This document shows positions 40,821-50,445 of a DNA stretch of 64,000 nt, one piece after another (positions within the stretch are counted from its first letter, which is position 1; each line of letters starts with the position of its first letter). The notes under the pieces were generated by a model. It was not told the origin of the DNA. It saw only the letters and a program-made list of their open reading frames with translations, and did no database searches. Location: contig BCKQ01000023.1 in assembly GCA_001600695.1 (NCBI GenBank), positions 42,346 through 106,345 on the forward strand. The letters run 5' to 3'. This DNA is from Ascoidea asiatica (Eukaryota; Ascomycota; Saccharomycetes; Ascoideales; Ascoideaceae). Both the position numbers and the translations under genes were made by a program.

Positions 40821-42332
40821 ATGGATCAGATAAATCATATTCAGGAGAGTAGTTTTAAAAATCAATCATTAAATTCAATAAATACAATAAACAATGTGAT
40901 GCAAATAAATAAGTTAAATTCAATTGATAATACTAATCAAGATAATGAAAACATGGGTGTATTAAAGATTCTTAATTCCAATACAATTTCTAATTTATCA
41001 ATTCAAAAATCTAATTTTAAAAATATTGATACCAAAAAAAAGCTCAGTTCTCTGATATTAACAGAAGAGGAAGCAAAAATACAAAATCAGAATTCTCTTA
41101 AATATAATCCATTCAAAAAAAATAAACCAAATAATTTACATAATTTAAATAAAAAAAATAATTGGAGTAATACAAATACTACATTTTCTGTTAGATATTT
41201 ACATAAAAATCAAAATAATATATTTCGAAATAATATCAAGAAACTTAAAAAGCCCATAAATGATTCAAAGCTATTAATTAAAACAAAAAGTAAAAATGAA
41301 ATGAAAATCATAAAAAAGGAAAATGTAAATATTTCAAAAAATGAAGTCGTTTCCAACAATAAATTCAGTTCCAACAATAAATTGATTTCAAATAATGAAA
41401 TCATTTCAGGGAACAGAATTATCTCAAAGAATTTAAAAGTTTCTAAGAGTAAAATCATTTCAAAGAATTCAATCATTTCAAAAAATCTAAGTGTTCCAAA
41501 CAAAAAAGACTCAAAAACCAAAGCTAAAATTCAATCTAAGCAAATTTTAGAAAAACAAGAAAATAATAAAGTAGAAATCATTCAGTATTTAAAAGATCCT
41601 CTTCAATATAAATTTTCTGATAATACAATAATTACAATAACTTCATCTGACTTCAGTTGTTTAGAAAATAATAAATGGATAAATGACACTTTAATTGATT
41701 TTTTTTTTAAATTTTATGTTGAGAAATTTACTAAACGAGATAAAATAACTTCATCATCTTGTATTTGTTTATTAAATTCTTATTTTTTTACAAAATTATT
41801 ATCCATTGATGATGGAAATTATTTTGAAAATTTGAATGGTTGGGTAGAAAAATTTGATTTATTCAATTATGAATATATTATTTTTCCAATTAATGAAAAT
41901 TATCATTGGTATGGAATAATCATACCAAGAATTTATAATATTTTACACTCTAAAAAAGTATATTGTTATGTTTTAGATAGTCTTAATTGTAAACATCAAA
42001 ATTTAAATAAATTCAAAAGATTTATTTTACAATATTGTATTAAGAAATTTGATTCTAAAATCCCAGAAAATTTAATCAATTTTAAAACTGCTTTAGTTCC
42101 AATTCAAGATAATTATGTTGATTGTGGTATACATCTTATATTTAATATCAAAGTATTTCTAGAGAATATTAGAAAATGTTTAAAACTTTGGAATAATCCA
42201 AATTCTTTGAAATCTTTTAAAAATATTTTATTTCAACAAAATGAAAGAGCTTTATTTAGAAATGAACTCAGAAAAAAATTAATAAATCTTGAATTGAAAA
42301 ACAAATCAAAAAACATGAAGCTGAAAAAGTAA
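40821..42332 (+). CDS. Ulp2-type SUMO protease, compact paralogue
   Basis: The protein has 503 residues. The C-terminal C48 cysteine-protease domain (about 255-490) contains WINDTLIDFFFKFY, FFTKLLSI, and the catalytic set His362 (NYHWYG), Asp386 (VLDSLN), Gln429 (VPIQDNYVDCG) and Cys435. All are intact, so it should be active. The order and the IFPINENYHWYGIII block match Ulp2/SENP6-7-type enzymes, which trim SUMO chains in the nucleus, rather than Ulp1. The N-terminal 250 residues are Lys/Asn/Ser-rich, with an imperfect heptapeptide repeat around SNNxIIS (about 173-225). It sits directly upstream of a larger same-strand paralogue with an almost colinear catalytic domain, indicating tandem duplication. 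Confidence 0.85.
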   Translation: MDQINHIQESSFKNQSLNSINTINNVMQINKLNSIDNTNQDNENMGVLKILNSNTISNLSIQKSNFKNIDTKKKLSSLILTEEEAKIQNQNSLKYNPFKKNKPNNLHNLNKKNNWSNTNTTFSVRYLHKNQNNIFRNNIKKLKKPINDSKLLIKTKSKNEMKIIKKENVNISKNEVVSNNKFSSNNKLISNNEIISGNRIISKNLKVSKSKIISKNSIISKNLSVPNKKDSKTKAKIQSKQILEKQENNKVEIIQYLKDPLQYKFSDNTIITITSSDFSCLENNKWINDTLIDFFFKFYVEKFTKRDKITSSSCICLLNSYFFTKLLSIDDGNYFENLNGWVEKFDLFNYEYIIFPINENYHWYGIIIPRIYNILHSKKVYCYVLDSLNCKHQNLNKFKRFILQYCIKKFDSKIPENLINFKTALVPIQDNYVDCGIHLIFNIKVFLENIRKCLKLWNNPNSLKSFKNILFQQNERALFRNELRKKLINLELKNKSKNMKLKK

Positions 42333-42929
42333 AACAATTATTTTTGGAAATAGATCTGGCAATTAACCAACAAATAAATATAAAGTCGAAGATTCTATCA
42401 CTATTTTTATCTTTGGGGGATGTGTAAGCTCATAGATTATCACTATCTGGAATAAATTATTTCCAGTTCTGGTAACTGCTCAAGGTTTCGTCTATCACCG
42501 AAAGTTCAACGGATCCACAGATTTGGATTCGAGGTGGACATTGCAGAGGGTTTTGCGTTGCGGTGTGCGTGCGCACAGTTTCGAGGAGCACCAGGAAAAA
42601 TATATTTTCAGGCTTTGGACAAGAGAAGAAAAAAGGAAGCAAAAGTAAACAGACAAATAGATAAGTAGATAGACTTTTAGTTGATTAGATCGATAATAAA
42701 GTAAGTATTTTGAATAATCAAGTAGTTAAAGAAAATAGCAAAAAAGGGAAGAAGTACTGTGTAATACTATGAGAAAAAAGTTTTTAGGTAAAGGACTTAA
42801 CAGAAAATAATAGAAATAACTAAAGTGTGTGGATGGAGAAGGCAAATTAAAAATTAGTTCGTTTCTCATTAAAGATTACATCAAGAAACTCCTTTTCAAG
42901 TATTTTGAACCAAGAAAATCCTGACGAAT
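42333..42929. promoter_or_regulatory. Region between the two SUMO-protease genes
   Basis: A short GC-rich island (about 42430-42620) is followed by AT-rich, purine-rich DNA up to the start of the larger paralogue. It gives the downstream gene its own promoter. The antisense frame at 42457-42642 is a by-product of the island. Confidence 0.4.
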
Positions 42930-45900
42930 ATGGAGACAAAACCAAATTTTTTAAAGAAAGAATTTAATTCTTTGAGTTTAAATCATTCAAATCAATTGAG
43001 ATCTCCAAAACGAAAATCAGTATATTCTAAACCAATATCAAAATCCAAAAAAGAATTGAGGAACTTCAGAAAAAACCCAAACTCGAAGGAAATTCTCCAA
43101 AGACTTCAAAAGAGTGATAGTAATACTTACAATTTTAAACTTAGAGGTGCCTCAAATACTTCAGATGCTTCAAAAAGAAATTCCTCAGATACTTCAAACA
43201 CACCAGTTAGTCTCGGAAGTTATGATATAGCAGACCAAACTAGTCAAAATCAAATCAGTAAAGCTGAAATAATTAACCAGGAACAGGCAAAAACTATTTT
43301 TACTAGAAATGGAAAGGAAACTTCAACTATAGAACTTGACAGCTCTAGTCAGCCTTCAAAGAAAAATATCACATTAATTAAAAACAATAACAATTCTTCT
43401 TCGATAGAAATTATACCGAATCATATAGGTGAAGATAAAAGACGCATGGATTTATGGACTGCTTCTAATGAAAAAAATGAAAAAAAGGAAAATAATCTCA
43501 ACAATTTTTCAAAAGATTCAAATAATCGTACCACATCAACTGAATCAAATGAGCCTTTTGAAAAAAAACTAAATGCGGAAAATATAACTAAAGATAATTC
43601 AAATGGAAAACTTAAAACTTCTACTACTTTTGAAGATGAAAAAAATCATAATAATCTAGAATGTGGTAAAGATGAACTGAGAAATACCAAAAATTATCCC
43701 ATTTCAGCATATAATATCCCTATTATAAACAATACCGTTATGAAAGAAAGGGGTGAAGAACTTTCAGATGTACAAAATATTCAAAATGACTCTTTATATA
43801 TAAATATGATTTCGAATAAAGGGGAATTAATCAGTGATAACAAAGAAACAATAAAATTTAATAATGATAATATCCAATCCAGTTCAAATAAACATAATAT
43901 TGAGGAAGATAAAGGATCTATAACTCCTCTTACGACAGATATATTTAAAGACTCAACTTCTAGCCAATTTAATCAAAATCCAAAGGAGAAACGCGGTCAT
44001 TCTAATTTAAAACTTGAATTTCCTTGTGCAGAAATTAAATCATCAACCATAGAGAACTTGAAACCTATTGACACTCATAAAAGAAAAATAAATGAGGCTT
44101 TTCGAGGTGAAAATGATCCCCTTTCACCAATGCAAGCGGATTTTATCAACCAAACTGAAGTTGGAAACAAAATCATATCAAAGTCTTCTCATTTAAATTC
44201 CAAATTGCAAATTGGTGTTCCAGCCGAAATCAAGAAGCAAAAGATAGCTGCGGAGGCTGATGCCAATAAAAAAATATGTAAACAATCAAAGGCAATTCAA
44301 AATCTTTCAACCTACTATAACCATTTGTCTACTATAGGATCTGATGTTGTACTATATTTTCATCTGATTGAATTCAATGGCTTTATCTATCCAAAAACGA
44401 GCAAGCAGAGGAACCCAAAACACACTAAAAAGAGAGGAAGGTATAAATTCAAATTTTCTAATAATAAGTTTTCTTTTGGTAGACGTTTTAAATTTTTGGA
44501 TTGCAATATTCTTACAGACATATCATTTTTGGAATATACTGATAATTACTTAACATTGATATTTAAAAAACCTTTTGAATCTTCCTTCAGTTTCAAAACA
44601 AATCGGAATGCTCCTTTTAAAAAAGACTTCAAATCCATAAATATTTTTATTGAGAAATCCAGCATTGATCTTTATAAAAGTCTAATCCAGAGTCTTGAAT
44701 TATATTTAAAGGAGAATATAAATGATAAAACTATTTTCCTCAAAATAAATCCCTCAGAAAGGGAAAAGGAATTAAATGATTTATTTAACCATTTTCCGAC
44801 CCCTTCAATTGTTACAGAAAAATCAAACTCTATTTCCAAAACACTAATCCAATTAAGCAAACCCGAAACTGAATGCCTGAGAATTTCACAGTCCCTTAAA
44901 AAAATAAATGATGAGTCCGATGAAATTATAACACCATCTGTATTAGTTAAAGACATCAAAGAAAAATCTATTAAAGATACAAATACTTCAAACTGTAGTG
45001 AAATAGTCTGTGTTACTTTGAAAAATTTTTCGAATCCATTCAAATTTCCAGTACAATTGCAGGGAACTAAAATTCAGAAACCTCCCGAGAATGCTTCACC
45101 AAAACCAACAAAAAATAGGAAAGAATTAATGGATTCCAATGAATCATCTAGCTCATTACACCAGCCGATAATCTCCATGAATATCTCAAAAGAAGATCAG
45201 AATTTATTTTCAAATGAAAAAAATGCTGAATATTCGCAGCAAAAAGAAACAAAAGCATGTAAGTCTGACGAGATTTTTTCAGAAACAGAGAAGTCTTCTA
45301 ATTTAACCAAAGAAAGACAAGAAATACAAGAAATACAGAGTGCCTCAAGCAAATCAATAATTTCTTCAAAAAGCTTCACAAATCTCCATTTTCTTGCCAG
45401 GGAAAGAACATTAAGATGCTCTTCTTTAATTAGTAAAGATTTTAGTTCTTTGAGCAATACTAAGACTTATCAAGGAAAAAATGCAAGAAAGAAAGCTAAA
45501 AATTCAAAAAAGAAAGCTAAAACAATAGAAATTTTAAAGGAGCTACCGTCAGATTCCGATTATACCCTGTTTGATACCACAGTCTTTGATACTACAATGG
45601 TTGATTCTTCTATGACAAATATTGGCTCCAGTGTGATGGATTTTACCATGACAGATTCTTTAAGAGATGTAATGGATCATACTAAGAGTATAGATGATAA
45701 AGTAAAAGAAAATAAGGAATCAATCCAGAATAATACTCTATCAAGTATAAGCAGTAATACTAGATCTCATAGAAAAATACAAGAGGAAAAATCCAATGAG
45801 GCGATAGAAAAACGAACATCTGAGGAAAATATAAATTTTAAAGATTCAGAGATTGTTTTGTATGCTCCTTTAGAATACAAATTTGAAGATAATAAATTAA

Positions 45901-46853
45901 TGGTGATCAATAATACAGATTATAGATGTTTGATACCCAATGAATGGATTAACGACTCGTTGATTGATTTCTTTTTAAAGTTTTATCTTCAAAAGTCAAT
46001 TGGAAATCTTTTGTGTAATAAAAATGACATTCATATATTTACGACTTTTTTCTTCACAAAACTATTAACAATTACTGAAGGCCGATATTTTGAAGCAATG
46101 AAAGGATGGGTAAGTAAAATTGATTTATTCAAATATAAATATATCATTTTTCCAGTCAATGAGAATTCTCATTGGTATGGTGTAATAATTTCAAATTTAT
46201 CTGATATTCTAGAAGAAAAGCAAATAAGCTGTTATGTTTATGATAGTCTTAATCTAAAGCATAAAAGTATTGATAGATTAAAACAATTTATTGTTCAATA
46301 TGTGAAAGCTAACAAAAAGCTAGAAATTTCAAAAAAATTAATTAAAGTAAGAAACTGTGATGTTCCTAAACAAGATAATTATGTAGATTGTGGTGTTCAT
46401 CTTATTTTTAATACTAAGATATTTTTGGAAGATCATAGAGCATGTCTTAATTTTTGGAATTCTTTCAAGCATCCACAACAATCCAAAAAGACACTTTTTC
46501 CAAAGACAGAACGTGATCTATTTAGGAATGAACTTAGAGAAACATTAGACTCATTACAAAAAGCTCAAAACGTAAATGTTTCGTTGTCTAATCTGAATGA
46601 AAATGCGAATTTAGATACTTCAGGTGATGAAAGTGAGTATGTAGAGATACTTGAAACAATTAAAGATCCAATAACCAAAGAATCTGATATTAATCATTCG
46701 GATATCAAAAATAATGCCTTTAGTAGTATTAACAACAATGATGATAACCAGCAATATAGCTCTGCTGTTCTACATAATGAAGAAAAAAATAATTTACACA
46801 TTGCTATATCGACGGATATTAATTTGAAGTCTAAGGAAGAATACTCAAATTGA
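42930..46853 (+). CDS. ULP2: Ulp2-like SUMO-chain protease, large form
   Basis: The protein has 1307 residues. A long, mostly disordered Ser/Asn/Lys-rich N-terminus contains a more ordered segment (about 468-600, YFHLIEFNGFIYP ... FKFLDCNILTDISFLEYTDNYLTLIF). The C48 protease domain (about 975-1215) has WINDSLIDFFLKFY, FFTKLLTITEG, His1081 in ENSHWYG, Asp1105 in VYDSLN, Gln1148 in VPKQDNYVDCG and Cys1154, an intact catalytic set. Repeats VFDTTMVDSS-like and a basic ARKKAKNSKKKAK stretch (about 851-865) may be a nuclear signal. After the domain come about 90 acidic residues, including EYVEILETI, a possible SUMO-interacting motif, as in Ulp2. Ulp2 dismantles SUMO chains in the nucleus. Size and architecture make this the better Ulp2 orthologue of the pair. 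Confidence 0.83.
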   Translation: METKPNFLKKEFNSLSLNHSNQLRSPKRKSVYSKPISKSKKELRNFRKNPNSKEILQRLQKSDSNTYNFKLRGASNTSDASKRNSSDTSNTPVSLGSYDIADQTSQNQISKAEIINQEQAKTIFTRNGKETSTIELDSSSQPSKKNITLIKNNNNSSSIEIIPNHIGEDKRRMDLWTASNEKNEKKENNLNNFSKDSNNRTTSTESNEPFEKKLNAENITKDNSNGKLKTSTTFEDEKNHNNLECGKDELRNTKNYPISAYNIPIINNTVMKERGEELSDVQNIQNDSLYINMISNKGELISDNKETIKFNNDNIQSSSNKHNIEEDKGSITPLTTDIFKDSTSSQFNQNPKEKRGHSNLKLEFPCAEIKSSTIENLKPIDTHKRKINEAFRGENDPLSPMQADFINQTEVGNKIISKSSHLNSKLQIGVPAEIKKQKIAAEADANKKICKQSKAIQNLSTYYNHLSTIGSDVVLYFHLIEFNGFIYPKTSKQRNPKHTKKRGRYKFKFSNNKFSFGRRFKFLDCNILTDISFLEYTDNYLTLIFKKPFESSFSFKTNRNAPFKKDFKSINIFIEKSSIDLYKSLIQSLELYLKENINDKTIFLKINPSEREKELNDLFNHFPTPSIVTEKSNSISKTLIQLSKPETECLRISQSLKKINDESDEIITPSVLVKDIKEKSIKDTNTSNCSEIVCVTLKNFSNPFKFPVQLQGTKIQKPPENASPKPTKNRKELMDSNESSSSLHQPIISMNISKEDQNLFSNEKNAEYSQQKETKACKSDEIFSETEKSSNLTKERQEIQEIQSASSKSIISSKSFTNLHFLARERTLRCSSLISKDFSSLSNTKTYQGKNARKKAKNSKKKAKTIEILKELPSDSDYTLFDTTVFDTTMVDSSMTNIGSSVMDFTMTDSLRDVMDHTKSIDDKVKENKESIQNNTLSSISSNTRSHRKIQEEKSNEAIEKRTSEENINFKDSEIVLYAPLEYKFEDNKLMVINNTDYRCLIPNEWINDSLIDFFLKFYLQKSIGNLLCNKNDIHIFTTFFFTKLLTITEGRYFEAMKGWVSKIDLFKYKYIIFPVNENSHWYGVIISNLSDILEEKQISCYVYDSLNLKHKSIDRLKQFIVQYVKANKKLEISKKLIKVRNCDVPKQDNYVDCGVHLIFNTKIFLEDHRACLNFWNSFKHPQQSKKTLFPKTERDLFRNELRETLDSLQKAQNVNVSLSNLNENANLDTSGDESEYVEILETIKDPITKESDINHSDIKNNAFSSINNNDDNQQYSSAVLHNEEKNNLHIAISTDINLKSKEEYSN

Positions 46854-48242
46854 AAGATTAGGTAAAATACAGAATTATCAAATAAAAAAAAATTTAATTC
46901 AAAAGAAGATCAAAGTTTAATTGTGACAGTTGATTATTTTGATTATATTAGATAAATGCATTCTATTTTTGATAGATGAGTTTCAAAACCCTAGGCTAAT
47001 AAAATCTAGTTGATAAGTTGGGTAACAATGTGTAGAAAGTGATCATTTTTATACCTCATATTCATAAATATAACTAGCAAATTGTAACAGCTCCATTAGT
47101 ATTGAGATTCAAAAGACAGTAGGCAATTTACAGTCTACTAATATTATAGCCAAACTTGCTTTAAACCTCAAAATAGGTCGCTCTTATATCATTATTTTTA
47201 TTTTTATTTTTATTTTTATTTTCATTTTCATTTTCATTTTCATTATTGTTTTCGTTTTTGTTCTTATTTCTTTATTGCATTTTATTTTTCTGCTAGATTT
47301 TTGTTCTTTTATAGTTGTGTTCTTATTTCCTATAGATTGTCATTTTTTTCTAGTTTAAATTGCAATAGTAGCTATAAATCTATGCCAACAAAGTGATGTT
47401 ATTGTTTTTTTCCTTTCTTTACTTTCTGGTACTTCTGGTGCTTTATCTCAAGTTTGGCTCTGTTTCCTGCCGTAGTCCGGAAACATCCGCCAATTGTTGT
47501 CAGCAGACTTCTGTACAATATGACGTCTAAACGCAGATACAAACGTTTTACAGTTTATAGGACAAGATGTTAGTGAACCGACCTATCTGCCCTGTAAACT
47601 TGAAATTTGCGTCCCACATCATTTTGTACCACACCTCTTTCCTAAACCCCTGGACTGGACCCCATCCTTGACCGTATTTGTCCTTGCTTCTGTCCCATTT
47701 CCCGCTTCTTACTGTGCTTCTGATTTTTCACCCTCTCATCGATCTTCGCCCACAAAAGAAGCTCTTGAATTCTCGTGTCAGCTTAACATTGGAGTTTCTG
47801 CTTCTTCTGCTTTCAGGCACACCTCATTTATATTTCCTTTTGGATTCGAATATTTTTTATTTACCAAATAAAGTATCTTTATTTTCCACTAATTTGTTCT
47901 AAAAAATTCTGAATATTATCATCTTATACTACTTTTTACTTTTTAAATATAATTTGTCTTTAGAATCTTTCTAAATAATTAATCCGGTCAAATAAAGTTT
48001 TTTTTCCTATTCAATTTACCAATTCTTTTCACTATCTTTTATATCAATAAGTAAAAGCTAATCTCGACAACAAATCAATCTGTTTTGCATGATTTTCTTT
48101 TTTTTGTCTTTTTTATAAACTACGATCAATTCAATTATTCAATATTCCTAAAAATTTCTTATTTTTCTCATTGTTACTAAACTCATTTTTTATACTAATC
48201 ATTTCTGTTTATTTTACTATTTTTATTTAACCAAAATCCAAT
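46854..48242. promoter_or_regulatory. UBP8 upstream region with pyrimidine repeats and GC island
   Basis: TTTTATT and TTTTCA unit repeats lie at about 47195-47260. A GC-rich island spans about 47440-47830. A T/C-rich leader of several hundred bases then runs to the UBP8 ATG. The island frames at 47668-47902 are unsupported. Confidence 0.4.
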
Positions 48243-50168
48243 ATGTCTTCAAGAAAAACTTTACCAGGTGTAAGATCAACTTCACCATTAAATTCATCAG
48301 CATCTCCTATTTCTTCTCAATCTTCATCTGAAATAGATCCTTTAAATCATATTACTTTTGAACCTTGTTTTCATTTGTCTAGAGTTTTGCTATCAAATGC
48401 TAAAAAAACAATTTTAGAGCAATACTCTTTAGCTGTTAAAATTTCAATGATATCTCTGTTAACTTTATCTTCAAAATCTTCTAATAATCAGAATAATAAT
48501 CAGAATAATAATCAAAATAATAATCAAAATGGTATTCATAAAAGCTCTTCTTCAAATAATAGCAATAACAGTAATAATATCAATACAACTTTATGTTTTA
48601 TTCAAAAAGGTAAAGATCCAAAAATTAAAAAAAACCTAATAATGGCAAATAAAGTTATAAAACTAAAATCAAAAGTTTTATGCTGTTCAGATTCAAATTG
48701 TAAATCTTATATTGGTTTGAAATTTATGTGTTTACAATGTTCTCATATTGGTTGCTTTAATAAGAATCATGCTTTAAATCATTCTCAATTAACTAATCAT
48801 ATGTTCGCGATTTGTTCCAGTTCTGCAAATATGTTTTGTTTTAATTGTAAAACATATGTTGGTGATCCAATCTTAGAAAAAATTAGAATTAAAAACTTTA
48901 AATCTTGGAGTAAATATACAAATTTAAATCTGTTGAATTTATTTTATAATCATTCTGGTTTACCAATATATTCAACTCCTTTTGATAATCAATTATATAA
49001 TGATAATAATGTTTTACTAGTTGAAAAATATTCTCATTTACCTTCTTTTAAAGCTTCAACAGGTTTAAAAGGTTTTATAAATATGGGTTCAACATGTTTT
49101 ATGAGTACAATTTTACAAACTTTAATTCATAATCCTTTTATAAGAAATTATTTTTTAAGTGGAGTTCATGAAAAGTGTATTAAAAAAAATTTTAATGATT
49201 CTTCTTGTTTAACTTGTGCCATCGATGAAATTTTTTCTAATTTTTTTACATCAAATTCAACTACTGGCTTTGGTTTAACTAATTTTTTAAGTTCTGCTTG
49301 GAAATCAAATAAATCTCTTGCAGGTTATTCAGAACAAGATGCTCATGAATTTTGGCAATTTATTGTTGATGAATTTCACAAAAATCATGTTTTTAATAAA
49401 CAACGAAGTACTTTATTAAATAATACTGCTAATAATGATACAAAATTTAAATATAATGAAGATGGTGAAAAAATCTTAAATCATAGAGATTCAATAACTT
49501 CTTTATTATCTTCTTCTGATTGTGAATGTATAACTCATAAAACTTTTGCTGGTAGTTTACAAAGTTCAATAAAATGTTCTGAATGTAAAAATATAACTTA
49601 TACTTTAGATCCAATGCTTGATTTATCTCTTGAAATTTCACCATTTAAAACAACTGTTTTAACAAAAACTGGAAAACCAAGTAAAGCTGTCAATATCAAT
49701 AATAGTGCTTCGTTAAATGATTGCTTAGATTTATTTACTAACCCAGAAAGTTTAGATGTTAAATATGAATGTGGTAATTGTAAAGAAAGAACTTCTGCCA
49801 CTAAAAAATTAACAATAAAAAAATTACCTCCTGTTCTCACTATTCAATTGAAAAGATTTGAACATTTTGGTACATCTTCAAGCAAACTTGATATTCATAT
49901 AAGATTTCCTTTCTTATTAGATATGGGAAAATATACAACAAATGATGGTAAAGATCCAATCGATCACTTGGGTACTAATACTTATGAATTGTTTGCAATA
50001 GTTTCTCATGTTGGATCAGTGAATACTGGTCATTATATTGCAATGATCAAAGACAGCACTGGCCAATGGTTGAAATTTGATGATTCTGTTGTTACTGCAA
50101 TAACTCAAAAAGAAGTTCTTTCAACTAAAGCATATCTCTTATTTTATATTATACATCAATTCCCTTGA
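48243..50168 (+). CDS. UBP8: SAGA deubiquitinase Ubp8
   Basis: The protein has 641 residues. A zinc-finger UBP domain (about 140-215) contains CCSDSNCKSYIGLKFMCLQC, CFNKNHALNH and FCFNCKTYVGD. The USP domain starts GLKGFINMGSTCFMSTILQTL with the catalytic Cys285, continues with SEQDAHEFWQF and a zinc-binding pair (IKCSEC, YECGNC), and ends with the catalytic His597 (TGHYIAM) and FDDSVV. Ubp8 removes ubiquitin from histone H2B as part of the SAGA DUB module with Sgf11, Sgf73 and Sus1. The motif order and the phrase GYSEQDAHEFWQFIVDE closely match yeast Ubp8 (471 aa). The extra length is an N-terminal Ser-rich leader and an Asn/Gln repeat (NNQ units, about 80-98) ahead of the zinc finger. Confidence 0.93.
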   Translation: MSSRKTLPGVRSTSPLNSSASPISSQSSSEIDPLNHITFEPCFHLSRVLLSNAKKTILEQYSLAVKISMISLLTLSSKSSNNQNNNQNNNQNNNQNGIHKSSSSNNSNNSNNINTTLCFIQKGKDPKIKKNLIMANKVIKLKSKVLCCSDSNCKSYIGLKFMCLQCSHIGCFNKNHALNHSQLTNHMFAICSSSANMFCFNCKTYVGDPILEKIRIKNFKSWSKYTNLNLLNLFYNHSGLPIYSTPFDNQLYNDNNVLLVEKYSHLPSFKASTGLKGFINMGSTCFMSTILQTLIHNPFIRNYFLSGVHEKCIKKNFNDSSCLTCAIDEIFSNFFTSNSTTGFGLTNFLSSAWKSNKSLAGYSEQDAHEFWQFIVDEFHKNHVFNKQRSTLLNNTANNDTKFKYNEDGEKILNHRDSITSLLSSSDCECITHKTFAGSLQSSIKCSECKNITYTLDPMLDLSLEISPFKTTVLTKTGKPSKAVNINNSASLNDCLDLFTNPESLDVKYECGNCKERTSATKKLTIKKLPPVLTIQLKRFEHFGTSSSKLDIHIRFPFLLDMGKYTTNDGKDPIDHLGTNTYELFAIVSHVGSVNTGHYIAMIKDSTGQWLKFDDSVVTAITQKEVLSTKAYLLFYIIHQFP

Positions 50169-50445
50169 AATGTTTACCCTAATAAATCTTTTTTAAAAAA
50201 AAAGTAAGATTATTTACTTCCTTTGATTACTTTATATTATTCTCAAAATCTTCTCTTCAAATTGAACAAAACTGCATTTTTTATTTTTTTTTTTAACTTC
50301 ATCAAAAACAATCAACAATGGATAAATTATTTTCTCATTAATTCTTTCCTATATGATATATTAACTATATTATATAGATTTTTACGAGCTTAAACTACCT
50401 ATAACTAGCATATTACAAAAAAAATGAAATAGAAATAAAAGATTA

